Shown here: positions 1 through 6,110 of the stretch, piece by piece
Numbering within the stretch: position 1 is the stretch's first letter
Layout: each line of letters opens with the position of its first letter
Virus record (IMG/VR): IMGVR_UViG_3300042868_005188
Coordinates: 1 to 39,974 of that record
Length of the DNA stretch: 39,974 nt
From: a virus
Reading direction: 5' to 3' (one strand)
Position numbers and translations under genes: made by a program
Notes under the pieces: generated by a model
Told to the model about the DNA's origin: nothing
Database searches by the model: none
What the model saw: the letters and a program-made list of their open reading frames with translations, nothing else

Positions 1-137
1 GGGTCTTGTGCCACTTGTAATCGGCTAAACACAGCCCCGCACCACTCACAGGTTGGGTTGCTCATCTTCTACCACTTCCCACCATTCATCTGCGGCTTCT
101 TCCAATTTGCGTCTTTCTTCGGAAACGACATACTCGA
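1..137. repeat. Direct terminal repeat, left copy (circle overlap)
   Basis: These 137 bases recur at 39838-39974 with a single difference, C at position 11 versus T at 39848. A repeat exactly at both ends of a contig is what an assembler gives for a circular or circularly permuted molecule, so the true unit would be 39,837 bp. A genuine short direct terminal repeat of a linear virion genome is the alternative. The mismatch suggests strain variation or a read error at the join. Confidence 0.93.
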
Positions 138-282
138 TTGCGCACAACGCATTTCGGTGGTTATATATTTGGTAACGCAACTTTGCAATTTCATCGGCTG
201 CTTCAAGTGCGAAAGCATCTAGCAACGTCTTGTGAGGGTCTGTTGCCTGTTCCCGTAGTCGGGTCACAATGTCATCAGTCAT
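46..282 (-). CDS. Small acidic helical protein of unknown function
   Basis: A 78-residue, highly charged protein with a predicted helical core (motifs ALEAADEIAKLR and EERRKLEEAADEWWEVVEDE). Short phage proteins with an 'AADEI.KLR' core are common in actinophage early regions, but I know no function for them. The start overlaps the end of the upstream gene by 8 bp, so it is translated within the same leftward operon. Its 3' part lies in the terminal repeat, and a second copy lacking its start sits at the right end of the window. A 25-codon ORF overlaps its 3' end in another frame. Coding confidence comes from operon packing and composition. Confidence 0.75.
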   Translation of the reverse strand: MTDDIVTRLREQATDPHKTLLDAFALEAADEIAKLRYQIYNHRNALCAIEYVVSEERRKLEEAADEWWEVVEDEQPNL

Positions 283-550
283 TGCCCACCGCCCTCATGT
301 ATGCGTCATGCCCACAATCACATTCTTCGGAACGTGGTTCAACTAACTGCTTGTTCAATTTTATTTGGCGTGGGTGAGCAGGACAACCACCATCGTGAAA
401 TGGGCAAAACAAAAGTTCCGCAACTGACCGCCACTTCGCAATCTCACCCTCAAGGTGTTTGATGTACTGCTGCGTGACATAGTTTGGTGCATCCTGTGGT
501 TGGAACACGCCACCGTCACGGGCGTAAAACTCCCAAATGTCATCAGCCAT
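275..550 (-). CDS. Cys/His-rich small protein, unknown function
   Basis: I chose the ATG at 548-550, giving 91 residues that begin MADDIWEFYARDGG, because it overlaps the stop of the upstream gene by 8 bp. The longer reading starting at 586 would overlap by 44 bp. The protein has a helical middle (YIKHLEGEIAKWRSVAELL) followed by a cluster of metal-ligand residues: CPFHDGGC, then ECDCGHD near the C-terminus. The spacing looks like a degenerate zinc-binding fold, but I recognise no family. It is co-transcribed with the recombination genes upstream. Confidence 0.75.
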   Translation of the reverse strand: MADDIWEFYARDGGVFQPQDAPNYVTQQYIKHLEGEIAKWRSVAELLFCPFHDGGCPAHPRQIKLNKQLVEPRSEECDCGHDAYMRAVGND

Positions 551-791
551 AACCACCCCCATACTGTGCTTCGGTGAACGCATCAACCAAAGATGACCCG
601 GCAGCGTCGTAACGCCGTGTCACATAGTCATTACGTTCCGCATCAACAAACTCTCCGCACCACCAACTATTTTCCACAGGAACAAACCTGCCCCTGTTGT
701 TAATCGGATCGATGACCACTGGTGGATAACGGTTACACACACCGGTGTCACCACCACCAGTAAAAAACTTGCAAAGCCCACATGCTTTCAT
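543..791 (-). CDS. Small Cys-rich (CxxC...WCGEF) phage protein
   Basis: An 82-residue protein with an ordered cysteine pattern: CGLC at residues 4-7, VCNRYPP around 18-24 and SWWCGEF around 42-48. Small phage proteins with C-x2-C, C-RYPP and WCGEF blocks recur in diverse phages and are presumed to bind a metal. The C-terminal half is Gly/Tyr-rich and probably disordered. A good Shine-Dalgarno (GGAAGGG) precedes the ATG. It lies 11 bp downstream of the resolvase-like gene in the recombination operon. A role as a nucleic-acid-binding accessory would be a guess. Confidence 0.8.
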   Translation of the reverse strand: MKACGLCKFFTGGGDTGVCNRYPPVVIDPINNRGRFVPVENSWWCGEFVDAERNDYVTRRYDAAGSSLVDAFTEAQYGGGYG

Positions 792-802
792 AACAACCCT
801 TC

Positions 803-1156
803 CTAAAATGATTCGTCAGCTGAATAGCCAGCTTCTTGTAACAAAAATACCAACGTGTCCAATGTGACCACAACGTACTGTTGTTCCGGTTTCCCGTACC
901 CTCGACGTTTCGCAACCACAAACCCGTACTTGGCGTTAGCGTTGATCCGTTCAATCTCCGCTTCTTCCAACCACTCCGACATGGCAAGGGTCTTGTGGTT
1001 TTTACATTCCCACACCAACCCTGGGGTGCCTGTTATGTCACCCATGTCGTTGACCCCAGCAAGAGCGCGACGTTCAGCGTGTGGAAACCCGTTCTGTTTC
1101 AGATAGTTAACAATCAGGGTTTCGAACGCTGTGCCTTTGCTTTTGTTGCGGCTCAT
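803..1156 (-). CDS. PD-(D/E)XK nuclease, Holliday-junction-resolvase-like
   Basis: A 117-residue protein with the layout of archaeal Hjc-type or VRR-NUC-like endonucleases. Helix 1 carries a glutamate (KGTAFETLIVNYL, E12). An acidic patch follows (NDMGDI, D37/D40), then a strand with the ExK signature (VWECK, E50 and K52), then a helical region and a closing strand. Such enzymes cut branched DNA during recombination or before packaging. It shares an operon with an exonuclease and an annealing protein, which fits processing of recombination intermediates. The start overlaps the stop of the downstream-lying 79-aa gene's ORF as ATGA. Resolvase rather than restriction-type function is inferred from context. 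Confidence 0.78.
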   Translation of the reverse strand: MSRNKSKGTAFETLIVNYLKQNGFPHAERRALAGVNDMGDITGTPGLVWECKNHKTLAMSEWLEEAEIERINANAKYGFVVAKRRGYGKPEQQYVVVTLDTLVFLLQEAGYSADESF

Positions 1157-1392
1157 GCCATACCTTCGTTTGCGAGCCGTTCAATGTTCAGCTTGTTGTC
1201 CTTGTACCACTCGTCAAGATCTTGTTCTGGTTTAGAGAACAGCACTTCACGAAGGTTTGGTTGCAAATTGTGCACGTACCACTCGATGCGGTCAGTGCGT
1301 CGAACAATGTTGTCAATCTGATTGTTTGTGTACCTGGTACGCATGATCAAATCTTCGACCAGTTCGCGGGTCTTTTTCTTTCTTCTTCTCAT
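1153..1392 (-). CDS. Basic small protein, unknown function
   Basis: 79 residues with a very basic N-terminus (MRRRKKKTRELVED) followed by charged helical sequence (NNQIDNIVRRTDRIEWYV) and an acidic C-terminal part. I recognise no domain. Four-base ATGA overlaps with both neighbours tie it to the recombination operon. The basic N-terminus would suit nucleic-acid contact, but this is inference only. Confidence 0.72.
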   Translation of the reverse strand: MRRRKKKTRELVEDLIMRTRYTNNQIDNIVRRTDRIEWYVHNLQPNLREVLFSKPEQDLDEWYKDNKLNIERLANEGMA

Positions 1393-1586
1393 TGTTTTGT
1401 GGTTTTGCGTCGTGCTTTAACCAGTCGGCTGCGGATCTCTTCCAGATCATCATTCAGCCGCTTATTTTTTAACGACAGTGACACAATCACTTCGCTTTGT
1501 TCCTGCAAACGGTCAAACAAAACCCTGATCCAAATGCCAGTACCGGCCATGTACGCGAACAGGACTACAAAAATCCAGATTTCCAT
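1389..1586 (-). CDS. Single-pass membrane protein with coiled coil
   Basis: 65 residues: an N-terminal hydrophobic segment at about 2-20 (IWIFVVLFAYMAGTGIW) followed by a charged heptad-like helix (LSLKNKRLNDDLEEIRSRLVKARRK). This is a one-TM, coiled-coil-tail architecture with the tail probably cytoplasmic because it is strongly basic. Its place between the annealing protein and a resolvase-like gene is odd for a membrane protein. It could anchor a recombination or replication complex, or be a spanin- or holin-type accessory. Start and stop overlap the neighbours by 1-4 bp. Confidence 0.75.
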   Translation of the reverse strand: MEIWIFVVLFAYMAGTGIWIRVLFDRLQEQSEVIVSLSLKNKRLNDDLEEIRSRLVKARRKTTKQ

Positions 1587-2251
1587 TACTCATCTCCTTG
1601 TGGTTGTTCTTTTTCTTTGAGTTCTTGAACCATGATTTTGAACATGGCAAGCAACGTGTCACGGTCAGCAACCGTTGCTTTACCCAGGTTCACTTTCGCT
1701 CGTTTCGCCACCGTCATCGGGTTCAACCCGGCTTTAGTGCAAGCTTTCGCAAACTCGTCTTTGCGTTCATCGGACAACGGCACCACAGTGGGGTCATCCA
1801 TCACTGGTGCTGACACACCTTTGCTTGGGTTACCAGGTTGGTGTTGGGCCGCTGCATTGTTTTCGTCCCATTCCTGTTTCGACCACAACTTCAACGCAAT
1901 TCCGAATCTCATCGCAGCGTTCCTCAACAGGTCGCCCACCAGTTCCTTGTCCAATTCTTGCTTGTCAGCTCGAACCGATCCGACACCTAAACGTGACTGA
2001 CCCAACAATGTGAGTTCACCCCACATGGTTGCGATACCGTTCTCAACGTGGATTGCGGGCCGCCCGTTATTCCATTCGATAGGAACCCAACGCCAATGAG
2101 GATCAATCTCAATCAGGATTTTGGTGATCTCAGCATGAGATACATAGTCAAGTTGGGCACCACCTTTAGGTAGTTTGCCAACAATACTTGGGTCTGGGAC
2201 CCCGTACTTTTCCAGAACCAGTTTCAGTTTCTCAGTGTTTGCATTATCCAT
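1586..2251 (-). CDS. Rad52/ERF-like single-strand annealing protein
   Basis: A 221-residue protein that I read as a phage single-strand annealing protein of the Rad52/ERF type. Family-like blocks in order are KLPKGGAQLDYVSHAEITKIL (split here as KLPKGG and YVSHAEITKIL, about residues 25-46), a DPHWRW strand, GELTLLGQSRLGVGS (about 78-92), and ELVGDLLRNAAMRFGIALKLW (LLRNAAMRFGIAL, about 108-120), which matches the conserved 'LRNAAMRFG' helix. The C-terminal third is a linker and a helical tail. It would anneal complementary ssDNA exposed by the exonuclease encoded immediately upstream (1-bp TAATG overlap). The family is confident; the exact subfamily is not. Confidence 0.85.
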   Translation of the reverse strand: MDNANTEKLKLVLEKYGVPDPSIVGKLPKGGAQLDYVSHAEITKILIEIDPHWRWVPIEWNNGRPAIHVENGIATMWGELTLLGQSRLGVGSVRADKQELDKELVGDLLRNAAMRFGIALKLWSKQEWDENNAAAQHQPGNPSKGVSAPVMDDPTVVPLSDERKDEFAKACTKAGLNPMTVAKRAKVNLGKATVADRDTLLAMFKIMVQELKEKEQPQGDE

Positions 2252-3192
2252 TAGTCGTTTCCTTTCAAACGCAAGGTGCGGATAGTTACTTCTTTGGTGT
2301 ATTGATCCACCAAATCAGGGTGTGCTTCACGCAACGCTTTCTGATCCAACGATTTGCGGGTGCTGGTTTTCCATGTGGCAACCACTTCGCCACCAACCAA
2401 CGCTGTTGCCGCTTCACCAATCATTTCGCACAACTCCGCTTTCAAACGGTCATCAATGTCCTCATACGATTTGCGTTCAGTACGAACATGTTTCAGTTGG
2501 CTAACCAGTTCAGCTGCACGTACCCCAAGTTCCACAAACTGTTGGGTGTCATGCGGGTAACGGTCAGTGATTGTTTCGTAGGTCCACGCAACCCCATCGG
2601 GGGTCATGCCCATGTCAATGTAAGACAACCAGCGGGCCACCGCACGGATGTGGGTTTCTTTCTCGTCAGATGACACGATTTGTTCATGGATGTGCAGTGA
2701 TTGGCTGCGATCAAAAACCGCCCAAAACACCCGGTCTGAGTTGGCGCACACCGCCTGGTGGACACCTTGTAGCAACCAGTAGTCCGGTAACACTCCGGTC
2801 CAGTCACGTGTGGATGTTTTGATTTCCAGAATGTCACCGTTTTCGTACCCGTCCAGGGTGGCAATCATTCGAGCGTCACCATCGGTGAACATGTGCAGCA
2901 CGTCTGGGGTGACAAAGTTGCGACCCAACTTGTCGTTAGCCCACTCAATCAGCACTGGTTCGAGGCGGTTTCCTCGTTCCATCGCTTCGGTTTGTTCTGT
3001 TGGTTCAGGTGGTGTGTCGCGCAACAATTCAGCTGCAAACTGTGCCGCTGATTTGAACGGGTGCTTGTCATAAATGCAAGCTGCCACTGATGCTGACACC
3101 AGTTTTTCGCCTCGGTTGTTAGCCCATCTTTGAGCTAACCATGCCTGTGAACCATGTGGTTCTTTGGCGAGTTGTGACCATTCCCTAGTCAT
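2251..3192 (-). CDS. YqaJ/lambda-exonuclease-like viral recombinase
   Basis: A 313-residue nuclease of the YqaJ/lambda Exo branch of the PD-(D/E)XK superfamily. Visible motifs are: an N-terminal GSQAWLAQRW block (typical 'G...W...R' start), RGNRLEPV with E78, ATLDGY with D114, and LEIKTS with E123 and K125; the last two are the metal-binding core. It would resect one strand of a DNA end for the annealing protein encoded next. The C-terminal 120 residues are helical, with a beta-rich end (VVATWKTSTRKSLDQKALR). The strong SD (AAAGGAAGGG) and the promoter just upstream make this the first gene of the recombination operon. Confidence 0.9.
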   Translation of the reverse strand: MTREWSQLAKEPHGSQAWLAQRWANNRGEKLVSASVAACIYDKHPFKSAAQFAAELLRDTPPEPTEQTEAMERGNRLEPVLIEWANDKLGRNFVTPDVLHMFTDGDARMIATLDGYENGDILEIKTSTRDWTGVLPDYWLLQGVHQAVCANSDRVFWAVFDRSQSLHIHEQIVSSDEKETHIRAVARWLSYIDMGMTPDGVAWTYETITDRYPHDTQQFVELGVRAAELVSQLKHVRTERKSYEDIDDRLKAELCEMIGEAATALVGGEVVATWKTSTRKSLDQKALREAHPDLVDQYTKEVTIRTLRLKGND

Positions 3193-3220
3193 GGGTCCCT
3201 TCCTTTCGTTGTGTTAGGAC

Positions 3221-3249
3221 AACTTAATCATCTTGCACGGGTGTGTCAA
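3221..3249 (-). promoter_or_regulatory. Sigma70-type promoter of the recombination operon
   Basis: On the minus strand a perfect -35 TTGACA (plus-strand 3244-3249) is separated by exactly 17 bp from TAAGTT (plus-strand 3221-3226), a TANNNT -10. Transcription would begin about 25 bp before the exonuclease ATG and include its SD. The -35 lies inside the end of the preceding gene. Confidence 0.75.
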
Positions 3250-3502
3250 GGTTTAGAAGCTTGATTTCTCGAACCATCCCCACCGGGATGTGAAACGGGT
3301 GGATACCTTCACCGTCTGTGATTGTTTGCCACAAAGTCAAATGATCTTTTTTGCCACCGGGGGCATCAGCCGGGACTAACAAACCGACAGTGGTGATGAT
3401 GTACTCACCGTCATCCTCATAGTCCTCAATGGTTTGCCAACCACCGTCACCGCAATGTGCATCGGCCCACTCAACAACGACAATCGGGTATTCAGTTTCC
3501 AT
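3224..3502 (-). CDS. Acidic small phage protein, unknown function
   Basis: I prefer the ATG at 3500-3502 (METEYPIVVVEWADAH, 92 residues), which overlaps the upstream zinc-ribbon gene by 11 bp. A GTG start at 3541 is also open. The sequence has alternating beta-like blocks (PIVVVEWADAH, GEYIITTVGLLV, LTLWQTI, HIPVGMVREIKLL). Short phage proteins with 'VVEWxDAH...TVGLLV...IP.GMV..I' are widespread and uncharacterised. Its 3' end contains the -35 box of the recombination promoter. Confidence 0.75.
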   Translation of the reverse strand: METEYPIVVVEWADAHCGDGGWQTIEDYEDDGEYIITTVGLLVPADAPGGKKDHLTLWQTITDGEGIHPFHIPVGMVREIKLLNLDTPVQDD

Positions 3503-3608
3503 CTGGGTCGCTGTTTCGTCTTGGGGGGTGGCAGAACTCACAGTATTTACCTTCTTCTACCGGCCATCCGTGTCCACATTCGGGGCAAAACAACCAATCG
3601 TTTGGCAT
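3492..3608 (-). CDS. Zinc-ribbon micro-protein (38 aa)
   Basis: A 38-codon ORF in the gap between the metallophosphoesterase gene and the 92-aa gene. It has two C-x2-C knuckles: CPEC at residues 8-11 and CEFC at 23-26, separated by 11 residues (GHGWPVEEGKY), the spacing of a zinc ribbon. The C-terminus is polar. It begins 12 bp after the metallophosphoesterase stop and overlaps the next gene. Micro-proteins of this kind may bind RNA polymerase, DNA or host proteins. The metal-binding fold is well supported; the role is unknown. Confidence 0.75.
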   Translation of the reverse strand: MPNDWLFCPECGHGWPVEEGKYCEFCHPPRRNSDPDGN

Positions 3609-3620
3609 GAACCCACGGTA

Positions 3621-4691
3621 TCACCACTTTTCACGTTTGCGATCCGTGAAAAAAACGGGGCATTGCCATGTGATGTTGTGCTGTGGGGTGACCACCGCCA
3701 ACGCCTGCTGTGGGGCCTCAAACTGGAAGTTGTTGATGGCTGCGTACTCGTCGTAGCCTTTCATGGACCCGTTAACCACAAGGTTCGGTGTTGAAATGTA
3801 CTGGTGCCAGTGGCCCATCCACAGGGTGTGGAAAGGCTGTGAGATTGCCATGTGCCGTTGTGTTTTCCGTGCTCGAAGTCTCATCACCGCAGGCCAGATC
3901 CCACCGATGCCGCCACCCCCAGACACCTGATCGCCGTGGGTGAGCAGATGACCGTAGCCGTACACGGTGAACAGTGCGTCAGCTGAGTCTGGGATTTGGA
4001 ACGTGATGTTTTTGGTGCGGTTGAAATGGCGTTCAACCATTTTTGCCAGCAACCAATCAAAGTTTGTTTTCGCCCGTAGTTTCATTCGCGGTTTGCGGGT
4101 CATTCGTCCGTGATTACCAGGCACCGCAACCACATGAACTTTTTTGAACTCTTGATGAAACAGGTTGATCGCAGCGGAAATCTGTTCAGACCAATACAGC
4201 AGCGATCCGAGCATGGTGTCCTCGTTTGTTTCAGCAAGTTCCTCATGAATGTCACCAGAGAAAATGTCGCCACCCAACAACACCACAATCCCGTCATAGG
4301 TGACCCCGGACAGGTAGTGGCGTGTTAGATGGATTACGTTTTGTGCCCACAGTTCAAGTCGCATTGTTGCGATTTTGCGGTTGTAAGCGTTCAACCCATC
4401 CATTTCCAACGGGTCAACAACCTCATCGAAATGGGTGTCGGACAACATGACCACAACAGTGGCAACGTTTTTGCTGGTGCTGGTTTTGGTCATCCACACC
4501 GGTGGGTCAACCACCAGTTTGTCCACTGATTCCACAACATCCAATGATCGGCGTAGTTTCTCAACTTCTGTTTCAAGCTGGATTGCATTATGTGAAACTG
4601 CGTCACGTTGCTTGCGGGTCTTGTTCAGTTCAACTGTGAGGCGCGTGTTTTCTTTACGCAACCGGATTTCTTCAGGTGTTTCATCCAGCAC
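3621..4691 (-). CDS. Metallophosphoesterase with N-terminal coiled coil
   Basis: 356 residues. Residues 1-55 are a charged heptad-rich coiled coil (RLRKENTRLTVELNKTRKQ), and the rest is a calcineurin-like metallophosphoesterase. Motifs appear in the canonical order: SDTHFDE (D85, H87), GGDIFSGD (D142), PGNHGR (N193, H194), THGDQ (H252) and GHWHQ (H294, H296). All metal ligands are present, so it should be active as a phosphodiesterase or nuclease (Mre11/SbcD superfamily fold). The substrate is unknown. It overlaps the HTH gene upstream by 11 bp; the pairing suggests that the HTH protein and this enzyme act together, perhaps on DNA. Confidence 0.88.
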   Translation of the reverse strand: MLDETPEEIRLRKENTRLTVELNKTRKQRDAVSHNAIQLETEVEKLRRSLDVVESVDKLVVDPPVWMTKTSTSKNVATVVVMLSDTHFDEVVDPLEMDGLNAYNRKIATMRLELWAQNVIHLTRHYLSGVTYDGIVVLLGGDIFSGDIHEELAETNEDTMLGSLLYWSEQISAAINLFHQEFKKVHVVAVPGNHGRMTRKPRMKLRAKTNFDWLLAKMVERHFNRTKNITFQIPDSADALFTVYGYGHLLTHGDQVSGGGGIGGIWPAVMRLRARKTQRHMAISQPFHTLWMGHWHQYISTPNLVVNGSMKGYDEYAAINNFQFEAPQQALAVVTPQHNITWQCPVFFTDRKREKW

Positions 4692-4923
4692 AACAGCACT
4701 CGTTCCTGATGTGGCGCATGACCGCCTGATGGTTCGCAGGGTGACCGTTAGCGGTGAGTTGTTTCGCTAACCACGATGCGCTGTACTCGCCTTCATCGGC
4801 AACGATTGATGCACCGATCTCAGCTATACGTGCCTGTTCTTTGTCGGTTAGTTTCGCTAACGTTTTAGCGAACGTGCACGTTTTGTTACGCCGCTTGTGT
4901 TCCAGATCGTCCAGTAGTGGCAT
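4681..4923 (-). CDS. Small helix-turn-helix protein
   Basis: 80 residues. The N-terminal half is basic and helical (MPLLDDLEHKRRNKTCTF). The C-terminal half reads ASWLAKQLTANGHPANHQAVMRHI, which fits a compact HTH with the recognition helix at about residues 62-74, and ends in CCCAG. Actinophages commonly carry short proteins with an 'MPLLDDL..KRR..C' start and a C-terminal HTH; these are presumed DNA-binding. SD GAAGGGAAAACC precedes the ATG. It overlaps the upstream gene by 38 bp and the metallophosphoesterase gene by 11 bp. Confidence 0.75.
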   Translation of the reverse strand: MPLLDDLEHKRRNKTCTFAKTLAKLTDKEQARIAEIGASIVADEGEYSASWLAKQLTANGHPANHQAVMRHIRNECCCAG

Positions 4924-5068
4924 TGGTTTTCCCTTCGATCAAATGATCAACTTTGCTGACAATGTTGATCAGCATTTCTTCTTCGTCGTGGCCGCGAGCA
5001 ATCACCCGTGAAAGGAAACTTCTCATGTACGACAGCTCTAGTTTGCCAAACTTATCCACAACTATCAA
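4886..5068 (-). CDS. Small acidic helical protein, unknown function
   Basis: Up to 60 residues; the start is ambiguous. TTG at 5066-5068 sits very close to GGAGG, GTG at 5057-5059 is 12 nt from the same GGAGG, and ATG (MRSFLSRVIARGHDEEEML) has no SD. The core (GHDEEEMLINIVSKVDHLIE) is amphipathic. It resembles short interaction helices, but I recognise no family. A 14-codon ORF (MSGTPPAEVLDSCG) overlaps its 5' end in another frame. Confidence 0.6.
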   Translation of the reverse strand: MIVVDKFGKLELSYMRSFLSRVIARGHDEEEMLINIVSKVDHLIEGKTNATTGRSGTQAA

Positions 5069-5100
5069 GAACCTCCGCTGGTGGGGTCCCTGACATTACC

Positions 5101-5274
5101 TCAGACTTGCCCCTTCAGGTGGTCGTCAATGTGGTTATCAAGTTTTGTTTCAATACGGTTCAAAGAGTCGGACACAATGGCGTGATCGTCACGGTTTTCT
5201 TTGCGCATGGATTGAACCATTGCAGCCAAAATGCCACCAACTGCTGCGATAACAGCAACAATCACCGCTTCCAT
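5101..5274 (-). CDS. TM plus coiled-coil peptide, holin-like accessory
   Basis: A 57-residue ORF in the gap after the endolysin gene. Residues 1-21 form a hydrophobic segment (AVIVAVIAAVGGILAAMV), then a charged helix (KENRDDHAIVSDSLNRIETK), then NHIDDHLKG. This N-in TM with a cytoplasmic coiled coil ending in H-x-x-x-H resembles small membrane proteins next to actinophage endolysins, where they are proposed to be holins or holin regulators. It begins 14 bp after the endolysin stop with a weak SD. The position strongly supports a lysis role. Confidence 0.78.
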   Translation of the reverse strand: MEAVIVAVIAAVGGILAAMVQSMRKENRDDHAIVSDSLNRIETKLDNHIDDHLKGQV

Positions 5275-5288
5275 TACCGGTCAGTAAC

Positions 5289-5795
5289 TTACTCGCCGGT
5301 AACTTGGCCAGCGTGGATTTCTTTCCACAACGCAGTCACAGCCTGTGCATTGTCTGCAAGCTTCGGAGAAATCTCCCAATGGCACCAGGCCGCACCCGGT
5401 GAACCACCGTTATCTTCGGCATCCCAAATCTTCCAACCGGCCTTGCCGCCCAATTCTTTGCGGCTGCAACGCCAACCGCGACCCCACGCCTTGCCTGGAC
5501 CCTTACCGTCTGGGTCGTGGGCGTAGTCGTGGATTTCTTCGATCATCAGCTTCTGAGCGTTTGCTTCAAGGAACTCAATAATGTCCAGGGTGGCGCGACG
5601 GTTCGGCCCCTGAATGTCAGCTGCTCGACCTGTGGCGTGGACACTGAGATTGTTGGACCCACGCATGTTGCGCACCACGTAAGTGCCGAGAGACTTGGCC
5701 CCGTACTTCTTGCACAAAAGCTGCTGCAACTTCTCGGTCCCAGCCCGCTTCGCTTTTGCCGGTCCGTCTGATGTGCCTGTGTACTTTCTAGCCAT
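5289..5795 (-). CDS. Endolysin, peptidase M15-like
   Basis: 168 residues resembling the M15 D-Ala-D-Ala metallopeptidase domain found in phage endolysins. SVHATGRAADI provides the H-x6-D pair (H53, D60) and WCHWEI supplies the third zinc ligand (H139). E91-H-D-like acidic residues lie between (IEEIHDYAHD). No signal peptide or separate wall-binding domain is visible, so a holin should release it. There is no SD before the ATG; a TACAGT box lies 8 nt upstream, which would make the transcript leaderless. It is flanked by small membrane proteins and follows the tail-fibre genes, a standard lysis-cassette position. Confidence 0.85.
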   Translation of the reverse strand: MARKYTGTSDGPAKAKRAGTEKLQQLLCKKYGAKSLGTYVVRNMRGSNNLSVHATGRAADIQGPNRRATLDIIEFLEANAQKLMIEEIHDYAHDPDGKGPGKAWGRGWRCSRKELGGKAGWKIWDAEDNGGSPGAAWCHWEISPKLADNAQAVTALWKEIHAGQVTGE

Positions 5796-5830
5796 AGTTG
5801 CAAACTGTACACAATGCTTGCAAAACAGTT
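5796..5830 (-). promoter_or_regulatory. Possible leaderless promoter / inverted repeat upstream of endolysin
   Basis: On the minus strand the bases before the endolysin ATG hold AAACTGT and ACAGTTT, a perfect 7-bp inverted repeat 16 bp apart. TACAGT (a TANNNT -10) ends 8 nt before the ATG and there is no SD. This could be a leaderless promoter with an overlapping operator. No good -35 is visible, so the call is tentative. Confidence 0.35.
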
Positions 5831-5851
5831 TTGTCGGTGTATGATTCGTGC

Positions 5852-5887
5852 GCCACAGCGGGTCTAATCCCTTCTTCCCGCTGTGGC
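5852..5887. terminator. Strong GC hairpin between TM peptide and endolysin
   Basis: GCCACAGCGGG (5852-5862) pairs perfectly with CCCGCTGTGGC (5877-5887) around a 14-nt loop. The T-rich tail (ATTTATCTTTTCT) is on the plus-strand side, so it looks like an intrinsic terminator for rightward (antisense) transcription. It could also act without a U-tract at the end of the leftward transcript. Confidence 0.6.
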
Positions 5888-5937
5888 ATTTATCTTTTCT
5901 GGATTAAATGGCGGGGTTTGGCGCACCAATGGCGGGG

Positions 5938-6099
5938 CTAGTCGTCCTCTGCCCACAGCATCACAACAGTGGCCGCAATCAGCAAGCCGGTGATCCACAT
6001 TGCCTGGGTCCGCAAAGTACCAGTCAACGTAATCACGATGTACGCACTTGAACACAATGCAGCCACAACAGCTGCCGCAAAACCAAGTGTTTGTTTCAT
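5938..6099 (-). CDS. Two-TM micro-protein, holin candidate
   Basis: A 53-codon ORF. It has two hydrophobic helices at about residues 6-27 (FAAAVVAALCSSAYIVITLT) and 33-50 (AMWITGLLIAATVVMLWA), joined by a short GTLRTQ turn, with a cytoplasmic EDD tail. GTGAGG lies 2 nt before the ATG, an unusually short spacing. It begins 11 bp after the Thr-rich protein gene and lies two positions from the endolysin. A two-TM hairpin this size suits a class II holin or antiholin, and with the 107-aa holin-like protein the phage may encode a pair. Confidence 0.72.
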   Translation of the reverse strand: MKQTLGFAAAVVAALCSSAYIVITLTGTLRTQAMWITGLLIAATVVMLWAEDD

Positions 6100-6110
6100 A
6101 ACCTCACATC

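Noticed and set aside
46-282. Gene duplication of the 78-aa protein at both ends of the window
   Set aside because: Explained by the 137-bp terminal redundancy of a circular assembly.
5050-5097. 14-codon ORF MSGTPPAEVLDSCG before the 60-aa gene
   Set aside because: Too short and without a clear SD; may be incidental overlap.
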